Assembly (NCBI GenBank): GCA_000739535.1 | Contig: DF820480.1 | Location: forward strand, 12,948-76,947 | Reading direction: 5' to 3' | DNA length: 64,000 bases | Origin: Candidatus Vecturithrix granuli | Lineage (GTDB): Bacteria > Moduliflexota > Moduliflexia > Moduliflexales > Moduliflexaceae | Shown: piece by piece, positions 1 through 15,000 of the stretch | Layout: the number at the start of each line of letters is the position of its first letter | Numbering within the stretch: position 1 is the stretch's first letter | Position numbers and translations under genes: made by a program | Notes under the pieces: model-generated | What the model saw: the letters and a program-made list of their open reading frames with translations, nothing else | The model's database searches: none | Told to the model about the DNA's origin: nothing

Positions 1-3000
1 CCTCCAGTGAAAACCCTAATAAAACCCTGGAAGGGATTAAAACGATTTGCTCGGCGTCGCCCAGGGCTAAAATGGCCGTGCGAGTGAAAACCCTAATAAA
101 ACCCTGGAAGGGATTAAAACTCATACGCCTGATCGCCGTAGACGGTCAGTTGCAAGCCCGTGAAAACCCTAATAAAACCCTGGAAGGGATTAAAACGGGA
201 TATTAACGAGCAAGCCTGGAAAAGCTGCAAATTCGGTGAAAACCCTAATAAAACCCTGGAAGGGATTAAAACCCAAAATAGCGCGGTTCTGCGCCTGGAA
301 AAATGCGCGTGAAAACCCTAATAAAACCCTGGAAGGGATTAAAACGTTGGCTGCGCTGCCAGGCTTCCTCAAGCTGCTGGCGGTGAAAACCCTAATAAAA
401 CCCTGGAAGGGATTAAAACGCAAAACATAGCGGGCAACGCTGCTTGTAATGCCACCAAGTGAAAACCCTAATAAAACCCTGGAAGGGATTAAAACATATG
501 CTTAATGGAGGGAACCCATGAAATTATGTGAGTGAAAACCCTAATAAAACCCTGGAAGGGATTAAAACAAAGGCTTGCTGCACTTTGTCTGCGCCGTTCA
601 ATCCGTGAAAACCCTAATAAAACCCTGGAAGGGATTAAAACATCTTCGAACGTGACCGGAATGACCTGATATTTGGGCACGTGAAAACCCTAATAAAACC
701 CTGGAAGGGATTAAAACTACAGTCCCGCGCTTGCGAGCATGTCCAGGAAGCCCCCGGTGAAAACCCTAATAAAACCCTGGAAGGGATTAAAACTTGAAAC
801 CCGCAACCGCATAGAAAAACGCCTTGTGAAAGTGAAAACCCTAATAAAACCCTGGAAGGGATTAAAACTCTGCCACGCGCAGCACCGCAGCGTCCTGGCC
901 TGTTCCGTGAAAACCCTAATAAAACCCTGGAAGGGATTAAAACACATATTCCTGCTGTTCCGCGACGGTCAGCGTGCTGGTGTGAAAACCCTAATAAAAC
1001 CCTGGAAGGGATTAAAACTTTTGATGCGCGCCATGCGGTCAATATGCGCATTGGCCTGGTGAAAACCCTAATAAAACCCTGGAAGGGATTAAAACATACG
1101 ACACGGTTGCCGGGGCTGGCAAAGCCAGGCTCTCGTGAAAACCCTAATAAAACCCTGGAAGGGATTAAAACTATCAAGATTGAAATACTATTCCTGGCGA
1201 TTCGTCAAGTGAAAACCCTAATAAAACCCTGGAAGGGATTAAAACCGTATTCCGGAGGCGTCGGGAATGAGGGAGATTGCAGAGTGAAAACCCTAATAAA
1301 ACCCTGGAAGGGATTAAAACTTTTCCTTCGGCTCAGATGCCGAATGCGTTCACGGTGTGTGAAAACCCTAATAAAACCCTGGAAGGGATTAAAACGACAT
1401 TGGCTTGTTATGGATTTTCAAGAATTCCTGGGCGTGAAAACCCTAATAAAACCCTGGAAGGGATTAAAACCTGATAGAGTTATTCCGAAATTACGGGCGG
1501 ACTTTGGTGAAAACCCTAATAAAACCCTGGAAGGGATTAAAACGGGATGTTGGTTTCTGGATTGTTGGAAGATGCTGAGTGAAAACCCTAATAAAACCCT
1601 GGAAGGGATTAAAACTTTGAGAAAGTTTGTGTCGAAAAGCGTCTTCCTGCGGGTGAAAACCCTAATAAAACCCTGGAAGGGATTAAAACGGAATGCTGAG
1701 GGAGGATATTTGAGTGATGGACATAATAGTGAAAACCCTAATAAAACCCTGGAAGGGATTAAAACGCACCCCGGGCAAGGCGCTATGCGGATGACCTCAC
1801 ATGTGAAAACCCTAATAAAACCCTGGAAGGGATTAAAACTTGAGAAGTTCCATACGCATCTGTCAGAGGCTGACCGGTGAAAACCCTAATAAAACCCTGG
1901 AAGGGATTAAAACATTAACCTTGCCTTTCAGCGCATAATACGCTTCATAGTGAAAACCCTAATAAAACCCTGGAAGGGATTAAAACTATTGTCTCTGAAT
2001 CTGCAAATTGAATCGTTACAATAGTGAAAACCCTAATAAAACCCTGGAAGGGATTAAAACACACCAACGGCAATTCAGTTAGCAGACGCGAAAACGTGAA
2101 AACCCTAATAAAACCCTGGAAGGGATTAAAACCAGGTATAAGCCCGCATCTTCCCGAGTTGAAGATCGAAGTGAAAACCCTAATAAAACCCTGGAAGGGA
2201 TTAAAACAACTAATATGCCACGCGGTGGCGATAGAGGGGGGCGTGTGAAAACCCTAATAAAACCCTGGAAGGGATTAAAACGAGAAAAAAGGCGGCGATT
2301 CGTTCGACACCTACAACCAGGTGAAAACCCTAATAAAACCCTGGAAGGGATTAAAACTTTGCGCGGCTTGAATGAGTTCGGCTTGACATGTGGCTGTGAA
2401 AACCCTAATAAAACCCTGGAAGGGATTAAAACGGAAAGTCATCTGCGTCGGCCTCCGCAAATTTTAGCAGCGTGTGAAAACCCTAATAAAACCCTGGAAG
2501 GGATTAAAACGTTGAGTATTTTCTCAGCACCCTCGACAAACGTAAGGCCGGTGAAAACCCTAATAAAACCCTGGAAGGGATTAAAACGCGTGCCTGTGTG
2601 CCCCTATTCAAGGGCACGTCCTTCAGGGGTGAAAACCCTAATAAAACCCTGGAAGGGATTAAAACCTCAGACACACAAATCAAGGTGCTGGCTGGCGGAC
2701 AATGGTGAAAACCCTAATAAAACCCTGGAAGGGATTAAAACTGTTTGAGCAGCATTAAATCATCATAGGCCCCAGCCCAGTGAAAACCCTAATAAAACCC
2801 TGGAAGGGATTAAAACTTCAAAAACGGCGATGCTTTGTCGGGTTGCGTTTTCGAGTGAAAACCCTAATAAAACCCTGGAAGGGATTAAAACGACACTATT
2901 AAGGAAATCAAACAATGCGGCTTCGAGTGAAAACCCTAATAAAACCCTGGAAGGGATTAAAACAAATCTATTTTCCCCATCGTGTTCGCCGTCCGTTTCG

Positions 3001-6000
3001 TGAAAACCCTAATAAAACCCTGGAAGGGATTAAAACTCGGGATGAGGATGAAGGCAAATTGTGGTGCATTCCGAGTGAAAACCCTAATAAAACCCTGGAA
3101 GGGATTAAAACAATTGATACTCGTGATGTCCTGAATGTCCTTTCTGTCCCGTGAAAACCCTAATAAAACCCTGGAAGGGATTAAAACGCCGATCTGACCG
3201 CGCTCAATACGGCGGTGCAAGCCGATGTGAAAACCCTAATAAAACCCTGGAAGGGATTAAAACTCTCCCGTATTTTATTGAGAAAATTTTGCTTCTTATT
3301 GGTGAAAACCCTAATAAAACCCTGGAAGGGATTAAAACAACCAATTGTTCAAAATCGCGTTTGCTCATCAGACGTGAAAACCCTAATAAAACCCTGGAAG
3401 GGATTAAAACACGCCGTATTTCTGGAATACCTGTATCGCTCGCCGCTCCGTGAAAACCCTAATAAAACCCTGGAAGGGATTAAAACTGAACATCCATAAA
3501 AGCTGCTGTGTAGATTTCGCTGTAAGTGAAAACCCTAATAAAACCCTGGAAGGGATTAAAACTTCGGCCGAATGCCTGGCGCTGCCGGCATTGCGCTTTG
3601 TGAAAACCCTAATAAAACCCTGGAAGGGATTAAAACATCAAAAGAATATAGGATAAACTTTCCAGGAGGCACAGGTGAAAACCCTAATAAAACCCTGGAA
3701 GGGATTAAAACCGAAGAAGGCATGTCCTTCCTGTCCTTCTTCGTCCTTTGTGAAAACCCTAATAAAACCCTGGAAGGGATTAAAACAAAGGTTTTAATAA
3801 TCCGATCAATGGCGTCCGCCTTGTGAAAACCCTAATAAAACCCTGGAAGGGATTAAAACACGATTATCGATACATTGCACAAGATTTATTTCGGGAAGGT
3901 GAAAACCCTAATAAAACCCTGGAAGGGATTAAAACTCCAGTCCGAGAAAATGCCATAATCGCTTTTGCCGTCACCGTGAAAACCCTAATAAAACCCTGGA
4001 AGGGATTAAAACCTCGGTTTGTCGGTGATGATGGACCAGGCCACGCTTTGTGAAAACCCTAATAAAACCCTGGAAGGGATTAAAACAATAATTTTACCTC
4101 AGCAATTTTTATTGAGATTGCGTGAAAACCCTAATAAAACCCTGGAAGGGATTAAAACCTTTCTGTCCCCATCTCTGAAGCAACCGGCCAGCCTCAGTGA
4201 AAACCCTAATAAAACCCTGGAAGGGATTAAAACTCCACCGATCGTACCACTCGGATCGCAGCGACCGATGTGAAAACCCTAATAAAACCCTGGAAGGGAT
4301 TAAAACATCGAGAGTGTAGTAGCTCCAATATCAGCAATCTTAGCGTGAAAACCCTAATAAAACCCTGGAAGGGATTAAAACCTTCCGACCGTAACGGCTG
4401 AAACGATTGTTGCCGCAATGTGAAAACCCTAATAAAACCCTGGAAGGGATTAAAACTGCACAGGTGCCTGAGATATATGTCAGAGTTCCAGCAAGTGAAA
4501 ACCCTAATAAAACCCTGGAAGGGATTAAAACAGGAAGACACACAGCAGCAATGCTCCCCATATTATTGTGAAAACCCTAATAAAACCCTGGAAGGGATTA
4601 AAACAGTTGAAATCCAACACAAAAGACGGCCGCTATATTTCCGTGAAAACCCTAATAAAACCCTGGAAGGGATTAAAACCGGAGAGATAGCGCAGGAAAT
4701 CACCGTGGCGGTCATGGTGAAAACCCTAATAAAACCCTGGAAGGGATTAAAACCTGGCTGTGGCGATGGGATGAACGCCCGACGCGGCGGGGTGAAAACC
4801 CTAATAAAACCCTGGAAGGGATTAAAACCACTGACCGCCATATCCAGAGCCTGCACCGCTGCGAGTGGTGAAAACCCTAATAAAACCCTGGAAGGGATTA
4901 AAACGCCACAGGTTCAGGCGGGCGCACTTTGGGGTTGCTGGCGGTGAAAACCCTAATAAAACCCTGGAAGGGATTAAAACTCCTCCATCTCAAACTCCCC
5001 TTCGTAGCTCTGCAATGTGAAAACCCTAATAAAACCCTGGAAGGGATTAAAACTCAATCACGTGCTGACAGCCGAATTCTTGCTGCTGCTGAGTGAAAAC
5101 CCTAATAAAACCCTGGAAGGGATTAAAACAAGAAGTGGACGGCGGCAGCTATTTTGACATCTGCGGCAGTGAAAACCCTAATAAAACCCTGGAAGGGATT
5201 AAAACTTGACCGCTGAATTGAGGCCGGGTTCAGAGGCCAGGTGAAAACCCTAATAAAACCCTGGAAGGGATTAAAACATCAGGGGAATATCCCGGTCTAT
5301 GCCTTCGACAAATCGGGTGAAAACCCTAATAAAACCCTGGAAGGGATTAAAACTGTTACACGCTTTACAAGGGCGTTAGACAGTACGGCAGCCGTGAAAA
5401 CCCTAATAAAACCCTGGAAGGGATTAAAACCGCTGGCGAAATTGACCGGCGCAAAAAGCTTGACAGGTGAAAACCCTAATAAAACCCTGGAAGGGATTAA
5501 AACTCTACTCCTGTTTAAACGGTTTCAGCCCTTTTTCCGCCCCGTGAAAACCCTAATAAAACCCTGGAAGGGATTAAAACAGCTTCACCGTTTTTTTTAC
5601 AGATTCCAGGTTGAGCGGCGTGAAAACCCTAATAAAACCCTGGAAGGGATTAAAACAGGTTCGGGTCAGCCGGGTCAAGGGCTTCAATCTGAGTGAAAAC
5701 CCTAATAAAACCCTGGAAGGGATTAAAACTTGGACGGCCAGAAAGTCGCGCCGGAGAAGCCGTCGCGCTTGTGAAAACCCTAATAAAACCCTGGAAGGGA
5801 TTAAAACGTCACGGTCCATTCGTGATCATGCCAATCGTCATCCTCGGGTGAAAACCCTAATAAAACCCTGGAAGGGATTAAAACGACTTTCGGGGCTAAG
5901 GCGCGTTGACGTTCGGCCGTCAAGTGAAAACCCTAATAAAACCCTGGAAGGGATTAAAACCACGTGCACGAACTCAGTCCCCAGGCCAGGCTGCGCTTTG

Positions 6001-9000
6001 TGAAAACCCTAATAAAACCCTGGAAGGGATTAAAACGGTCATGCGCTCCAGGTCTTTCTCCGAAATCGTGGGTGAAAACCCTAATAAAACCCTGGAAGGG
6101 ATTAAAACATCAACGATAAAATTTGTTTCTGATGGTCAACCTCGGCCGTGAAAACCCTAATAAAACCCTGGAAGGGATTAAAACGGTAGAAACAGAATTA
6201 GGGTGGTCAATTCGCACGGCGTGAAAACCCTAATAAAACCCTGGAAGGGATTAAAACAGTTTTGATAGCAGCATTCCGTTTATCGTGAATGTGTGAAAAC
6301 CCTAATAAAACCCTGGAAGGGATTAAAACAACTGGCCTACGGCACAGGCCGGGCGTCTATCTCAGGTGAAAACCCTAATAAAACCCTGGAAGGGATTAAA
6401 ACCGGGTTTGAACATCCTGGTATTTTGCAGTATATTCAAGTGAAAACCCTAATAAAACCCTGGAAGGGATTAAAACAATTTCGCCAGCGCACGTTTTTTG
6501 ATGCGCGCCATGGTGAAAACCCTAATAAAACCCTGGAAGGGATTAAAACTATCCAGCAGACAATTCGCTCTCATCGTGTGCGCCTGATGTGAAAACCCTA
6601 ATAAAACCCTGGAAGGGATTAAAACAAAGGCTTCGACCAGGTACTTTCTGACGGGCTGCTTGAGTGAAAACCCTAATAAAACCCTGGAAGGGATTAAAAC
6701 GGGCGTCTTCGATGTCGTCAATCCAGGCCAGGTCAACACGTGAAAACCCTAATAAAACCCTGGAAGGGATTAAAACATGAAATTGTACCCGGATGCCCCG
6801 CGGCGGCAGATTCGTGAAAACCCTAATAAAACCCTGGAAGGGATTAAAACCCATTTGATTTTGCTGTTATGCGCGTTGATCGCGTACTGGTGAAAACCCT
6901 AATAAAACCCTGGAAGGGATTAAAACTCGAAACAGCCCTGCTGGTTGTTCCTGCGGCTGCTCTTCGTGAAAACCCTAATAAAACCCTGGAAGGGATTAAA
7001 ACCTGGCTGGCGGACAATGTCGTAGTTCCGATGGGCAGAGTGAAAACCCTAATAAAACCCTGGAAGGGATTAAAACCGTGAAATACATCCAATATGACCG
7101 AATAATCATATTGTGAAAACCCTAATAAAACCCTGGAAGGGATTAAAACAAAGGCATATTTCAGGGCGTCCGGCCCGTCATCGTGCTTGTGAAAACCCTA
7201 ATAAAACCCTGGAAGGGATTAAAACACGAGTACATAAATCATCATACGGCGTCAAAACTTCTTTCGTGAAAACCCTAATAAAACCCTGGAAGGGATTAAA
7301 ACGAGCTTGAATTATTCCTGCAAATCCCTGACAATAAGATTGTGAAAACCCTAATAAAACCCTGGAAGGGATTAAAACCAGGATGCTTTAGATCAGTGTT
7401 TGCAAATGATTGAGTGAAAACCCTAATAAAACCCTGGAAGGGATTAAAACTGATCCAAATGAAATCTATGTATTACGCCGGGCTTCTGTGTGAAAACCCT
7501 AATAAAACCCTGGAAGGGATTAAAACTTGTCAGCGGCAGATTAAGCGCGATGCGCCGCGCACGGTGAAAACCCTAATAAAACCCTGGAAGGGATTAAAAC
7601 TTTATACAGGACCTGAAAGCCGTTTTCTTCGCGCGTGAAAACCCTAATAAAACCCTGGAAGGGATTAAAACTGCGCGGACTGATCCCAAAGCACCACAAC
7701 AAAGGGGTGAAAACCCTAATAAAACCCTGGAAGGGATTAAAACGAACTGCTGCAAGAGAGCGTGGTGGCGATGGTGCGGCGCAGTGAAAACCCTAATAAA
7801 ACCCTGGAAGGGATTAAAACAGCCGGGTCATAGCGCACCCACACCTTTTTGTCTTTATGTGAAAACCCTAATAAAACCCTGGAAGGGATTAAAACATCAA
7901 TTTTTTGGGCTTCCCGGCTCGGCCGTAGGGGGTGAAAACCCTAATAAAACCCTGGAAGGGATTAAAACTTTTTCGAGCCAGGGGGTCAGCAGATTGATCG
8001 GGGTGTGAAAACCCTAATAAAACCCTGGAAGGGATTAAAACAAAATCGCATTGGAAACGGTGATCCACAAGCTGCCCGCGGTGAAAACCCTAATAAAACC
8101 CTGGAAGGGATTAAAACAGACTCTCTTGCTTCTCAAGCACCATGCGCTGGTAGTGAAAACCCTAATAAAACCCTGGAAGGGATTAAAACCTTTTGATTAT
8201 CTTAGGCATTGTGATGCTGCTGGGGCGTGAAAACCCTAATAAAACCCTGGAAGGGATTAAAACAAGGCCAGGCGATTTCCCGGTCGTCTTATGCCGCATT
8301 GTGTGAAAACCCTAATAAAACCCTGGAAGGGATTAAAACGAAGGGTATGAAATTATTTTTAATGTGTTAGATGAGTGAAAACCCTAATAAAACCCTGGAA
8401 GGGATTAAAACAAGAAAAATATATGCTATAGCTAAAAATTTATATGGTGAAAACCCTAATAAAACCCTGGAAGGGATTAAAACGTATGCTGCTCTCAGTC
8501 ATAATCATACTGGAGTATGTGAAAACCCTAATAAAACCCTGGAAGGGATTAAAACAGCAATGGCATCAGGGACTTCTGCCCCTGACATTGGTGAAAACCC
8601 TAATAAAACCCTGGAAGGGATTAAAACCCTGCTATTGGAGCAATTCCTTCTAATGCAGATTTGTGAAAACCCTAATAAAACCCTGGAAGGGATTAAAACA
8701 TCAAAAAACTTGACAAGATGCTTTTTATCCAAAAACGTGAAAACCCTAATAAAACCCTGGAAGGGATTAAAACTTATATTTAGGTTCAATTCCCAACTCT
8801 TGGCAGGCCTTGGTGAAAACCCTAATAAAACCCTGGAAGGGATTAAAACGCAACGAGAACGACGCCAGCTTATGCTTTAAGTGCTGTGAAAACCCTAATA
8901 AAACCCTGGAAGGGATTAAAACATTATGCAAATGCCGCGGTTCCCTGGTCAACAGTGGCGTGAAAACCCTAATAAAACCCTGGAAGGGATTAAAACGTAA

Positions 9001-12000
9001 CGGGCACGATATTGAGGAGGCCATCAAACTTTGGGTGAAAACCCTAATAAAACCCTGGAAGGGATTAAAACCACACGTGCCTGGTTTCTCGTAATCGGTC
9101 ATATCGGTGAAAACCCTAATAAAACCCTGGAAGGGATTAAAACTGGCAAAAAGATGTTCTTTCTTTTGCAATGGCAAAAGAAGTGAAAACCCTAATAAAA
9201 CCCTGGAAGGGATTAAAACGTATTCACTGCTTTGGTAACAACTCCAATTTCGCCATTGTGAAAACCCTAATAAAACCCTGGAAGGGATTAAAACGACATG
9301 ATAGAATCAATTAATACCATGTTGACACAGTGAAAACCCTAATAAAACCCTGGAAGGGATTAAAACGTCGCTGTTTGTTGATACCAATCTAACGATAATC
9401 CAAGTGAAAACCCTAATAAAACCCTGGAAGGGATTAAAACTCTTTCGAGTAATTGTTTGTTTTTGAGAACCTTGTGTGAAAACCCTAATAAAACCCTGGA
9501 AGGGATTAAAACCGTTTCACGCCAGACATTGCATCTTCAAGCTCTATCGGTGAAAACCCTAATAAAACCCTGGAAGGGATTAAAACGTTCTTCACGCTTG
9601 ACCATTTTATGCGCTTCATTGACGGTGAAAACCCTAATAAAACCCTGGAAGGGATTAAAACCTTCATGCACGGATTGGCGAGCACTCTGACATTCCAGTG
9701 TGAAAACCCTAATAAAACCCTGGAAGGGATTAAAACGTTCGCTGCTTATTGGTAAAGAACTTGAATTTGAATTTGTGAAAACCCTAATAAAACCCTGGAA
9801 GGGATTAAAACGAACTCCGGGCGATTTTCGCAGGAGTCGCAAAGGGGTGAAAACCCTAATAAAACCCTGGAAGGGATTAAAACCGCAAGGCGCGGCGAAT
9901 CAATTCACCTTCACCAGCATTCTGTGAAAACCCTAATAAAACCCTGGAAGGGATTAAAACACAGTAAAATTTATTGATGGAACAGTAAGCAATCCACAAG
10001 TGAAAACCCTAATAAAACCCTGGAAGGGATTAAAACCAATTTTAGAATTAAATCCTCCGGGCTTTCCCCTGCGGGGGGGTGAAAACCCTAATAAAACCCT
10101 GGAAGGGATTAAAACTCCAGAGCCCCTTTGATTGCTGCAATTGTAGCCGGAAGTGAAAACCCTAATAAAACCCTGGAAGGGATTAAAACTGCTTTCCCCT
10201 CTTTGATTTCAGCTCGCTCAACAACACGTGAAAACCCTAATAAAACCCTGGAAGGGATTAAAACATTTTATAATGAATTAGCTATTATCTCAATTTGTTT
10301 TTGTGAAAACCCTAATAAAACCCTGGAAGGGATTAAAACTAATTTTTTCCCTGGCCAAAGCGCAATTTGTGAGTTGTGAAAACCCTAATAAAACCCTGGA
10401 AGGGATTAAAACTTTAACCTCTGGCATTCTATCGGCTAATACAAGAGTGTGAAAACCCTAATAAAACCCTGGAAGGGATTAAAACAAGGTGCTATTGCAA
10501 CCTTAACGTTTACAGCAGATCAGGGGTGAAAACCCTAATAAAACCCTGGAAGGGATTAAAACTAAGCGAGTTGCTTCTCGCGTGCCATCACGCATCGTAG
10601 CGTGAAAACCCTAATAAAACCCTGGAAGGGATTAAAACGATCTTTTCTCATCTGCGATTGCCGGTCAAAGTGGAGTGAAAACCCTAATAAAACCCTGGAA
10701 GGGATTAAAACCATTCCAACAATGCAAGAAATCAGCAACATATAAAGGTGAAAACCCTAATAAAACCCTGGAAGGGATTAAAACGCGATAAAAAAGCAGC
10801 TCGGCCTTTCGCTTTCATTGCCAGTGAAAACCCTAATAAAACCCTGGAAGGGATTAAAACCAATATTTCAGTGTGTATTTACCGGCAGAATTTTTAGTGA
10901 AAACCCTAATAAAACCCTGGAAGGGATTAAAACTATCCATCGGTTTATAACTTTTTCCAAGATATAAAATCGTGAAAACCCTAATAAAACCCTGGAAGGG
11001 ATTAAAACTGTATTGCCTCTGCAATGTCTTGCGGCACATCTCGAGTGAAAACCCTAATAAAACCCTGGAAGGGATTAAAACGGATCTATTTTAACATTAA
11101 TCGAGGTTGAATTATCGTGAAAACCCTAATAAAACCCTGGAAGGGATTAAAACGCGTTGTATGATCCGGGCGTCCAGCCCGAATTTTCAGTGAAAACCCT
11201 AATAAAACCCTGGAAGGGATTAAAACAATGGGACATATTCCATTTGCTTCTGAAATGACTCCCCCGTGAAAACCCTAATAAAACCCTGGAAGGGATTAAA
11301 ACTAGTTTGGATGGGACGAATGACTATATTTCCGTTGGTGAAAACCCTAATAAAACCCTGGAAGGGATTAAAACCTCGCGTTTTCTGCGCATCATACCGG
11401 AGTTGTTCTGCCTCGTGAAAACCCTAATAAAACCCTGGAAGGGATTAAAACTTTAAAACAACCGCATGGATGCCGACACCTTTCTTAATGTGAAAACCCT
11501 AATAAAACCCTGGAAGGGATTAAAACGTGCGACAACGCCGCATAAACGCTATCATGATTGTGCGTGAAAACCCTAATAAAACCCTGGAAGGGATTAAAAC
11601 CCCCCTGCTCTCACGATTTCCTTACCCCCGCAACAAGTGAAAACCCTAATAAAACCCTGGAAGGGATTAAAACTATTCACCGCTGCCATATTTAATGGCA
11701 GCTCTTTTACATGTGAAAACCCTAATAAAACCCTGGAAGGGATTAAAACAGTAATCCGCAACTTGAACAAGGGTATATTCAAACGCGTGAAAACCCTAAT
11801 AAAACCCTGGAAGGGATTAAAACACGAATATGATTTTAGAGTGCATTTTGAACATAATCTTGTGAAAACCCTAATAAAACCCTGGAAGGGATTAAAACTA
11901 GAACTGGCGAGGAAATGAAAAAGTTAGTTATGGCAAAGTGAAAACCCTAATAAAACCCTGGAAGGGATTAAAACTATTCTAAGATATTCTCACTGGCATC

Positions 12001-15000
12001 AGTGACATAGTGAAAACCCTAATAAAACCCTGGAAGGGATTAAAACCCGGAGTGGCAGGCGTCACGCCTTCCCGGAATATTTTGGTGAAAACCCTAATAA
12101 AACCCTGGAAGGGATTAAAACTATACGTGCCGGGACGCAACCCCTGATTGCATCCCTTGTGAAAACCCTAATAAAACCCTGGAAGGGATTAAAACTTTCG
12201 TGGCCTGATCTTAGCGAAAGCAGAGGAAGGTGAAAACCCTAATAAAACCCTGGAAGGGATTAAAACATTTGTTGCAATTTTCAATAAATTTCTAAGGATT
12301 TCATGTGAAAACCCTAATAAAACCCTGGAAGGGATTAAAACCTTTGCTGGGGCTTTTGACCTGACATATACGCTTGAAAGTGAAAACCCTAATAAAACCC
12401 TGGAAGGGATTAAAACGGACAACTTCATGCTGGAAGTTATTATGATACCTTTAGTGAAAACCCTAATAAAACCCTGGAAGGGATTAAAACTTTGCTGCGG
12501 TTGCGGTGACAATCGCTCCTTTCGCCGTGTGAAAACCCTAATAAAACCCTGGAAGGGATTAAAACAAACATACCCCACTTCGCAGATACATGGGTTTGAG
12601 CCATGTGAAAACCCTAATAAAACCCTGGAAGGGATTAAAACTATGGAGAGAGACGGCAAACGATTGAGGGTAGAAGGTGAAAACCCTAATAAAACCCTGG
12701 AAGGGATTAAAACAAGAGAACAGTGCTTCGCTGGACGACAGAGGACGCCGTGAAAACCCTAATAAAACCCTGGAAGGGATTAAAACGCAACGCAGCATAA
12801 TCCAAATCATGGTTATGCTGCGTGAAAACCCTAATAAAACCCTGGAAGGGATTAAAACGTGAGGTTGTGGTATCGTCTGGCGCGTGGCTGTCGGGTGAAA
12901 ACCCTAATAAAACCCTGGAAGGGATTAAAACTCTCTCCAGCAGGCTTTCTTTAATAGCCGGAATCGTAAGTGAAAACCCTAATAAAACCCTGGAAGGGAT
13001 TAAAACGCATGGTGTTTGCATATACTAGAGGGTAGTTCTTTGTGAAAACCCTAATAAAACCCTGGAAGGGATTAAAACGTGAAGGCTGTCGAAAGTGGAA
13101 GTTTTTTGACGCTGAGGTGAAAACCCTAATAAAACCCTGGAAGGGATTAAAACAGGGATCAGGCCGGCTACATCTTCAATCATTGTTCCGTGAAAACCCT
13201 AATAAAACCCTGGAAGGGATTAAAACCGCCGATTGCACTCCTAATAAATCCCCGTCAGCGTCAGCGTGAAAACCCTAATAAAACCCTGGAAGGGATTAAA
13301 ACCGGTACTGGGGGAAACTTTCGGAATTGGAGATGGATCAAGTGAAAACCCTAATAAAACCCTGGAAGGGATTAAAACTTACAGGATCGCGCTGGTGGAA
13401 AAAGCTCGTGTCAGTTTGTGAAAACCCTAATAAAACCCTGGAAGGGATTAAAACATATACTTTCGCGGCCTCGGCGTTCGTGCGCGGCGCATCGTGAAAA
13501 CCCTAATAAAACCCTGGAAGGGATTAAAACCTTTGGCTATGATTGTGGAAAGCTGTCAGAGATTGGGTGAAAACCCTAATAAAACCCTGGAAGGGATTAA
13601 AACCGCTGAACTTCGGCACGTTGCGGAGTTCAGTCGTTTTGTGAAAACCCTAATAAAACCCTGGAAGGGATTAAAACCTTTCTGCTGCCAAATTGGGGTT
13701 ATCTGAAGCGCAGTTGTGAAAACCCTAATAAAACCCTGGAAGGGATTAAAACCCGATAGTTCCGCACTTCCTCAAAAAGCTTGGCCCACTGTGAAAACCC
13801 TAATAAAACCCTGGAAGGGATTAAAACTTTTGCTTTTGCTATTACGGCGTTTTAGCACTGGGGTGAAAACCCTAATAAAACCCTGGAAGGGATTAAAACT
13901 TTTCCTTTTTCCTATCTTCTCCCCATTTCCTCCAGTGAAAACCCTAATAAAACCCTGGAAGGGATTAAAACAACTGACTGGACAGACCCGATGACCTACA
14001 TCGCCTGGTGTGAAAACCCTAATAAAACCCTGGAAGGGATTAAAACGACGGCGATTGCCTATCAAACGGAGGATGTCTCCAAGGTGAAAACCCTAATAAA
14101 ACCCTGGAAGGGATTAAAACTCAATAGCGGTGGCAAAGGCATTGCCAGCCGTTGAGGTGAAAACCCTAATAAAACCCTGGAAGGGATTAAAACTAGGGCC
14201 ATTAGTAAGAGGAGCCAACAAGCCAACCGTGGTGAAAACCCTAATAAAACCCTGGAAGGGATTAAAACGTTTCTCCGATAAACTTCACCAGTGGCGGCCA
14301 CCCGATGGTGAAAACCCTAATAAAACCCTGGAAGGGATTAAAACTCGCTATTCGTGTCGCTATTATGTCGCTATTCCGAAGTGAAAACCCTAATAAAACC
14401 CTGGAAGGGATTAAAACCGCATTTTTGAAAAGGAGGGACTGCGCGGCCTGATTCCAGTGAAAACCCTAATAAAACCCTGGAAGGGATTAAAACTAGCAGA
14501 CGGTGTCGGCGTTGGGCTGTAACACAATAGTGAAAACCCTAATAAAACCCTGGAAGGGATTAAAACGTTTATTGATTCAATATAGGAAATGGCATTTCTT
14601 GTTGTGAAAACCCTAATAAAACCCTGGAAGGGATTAAAACCGCGGAGAACCTGTTTCTTGAGTTTTTTGCGTTGGGTGAAAACCCTAATAAAACCCTGGA
14701 AGGGATTAAAACGCTATTATGTCGCTATTCCGAATAGCGACATTTTCCGAGTGAAAACCCTAATAAAACCCTGGAAGGGATTAAAACAGGGGGCGTGCAG
14801 GCTGCGCCTGGCCTATCACGAGACGTGTGAAAACCCTAATAAAACCCTGGAAGGGATTAAAACGGCGAATATCACATGGACGCCTTCTGATTGGTAAATC
14901 CGTGAAAACCCTAATAAAACCCTGGAAGGGATTAAAACTATACTCGTCGATAGTTTCTCGTTGAGGGGGGGGTGTGGTGAAAACCCTAATAAAACCCTGG

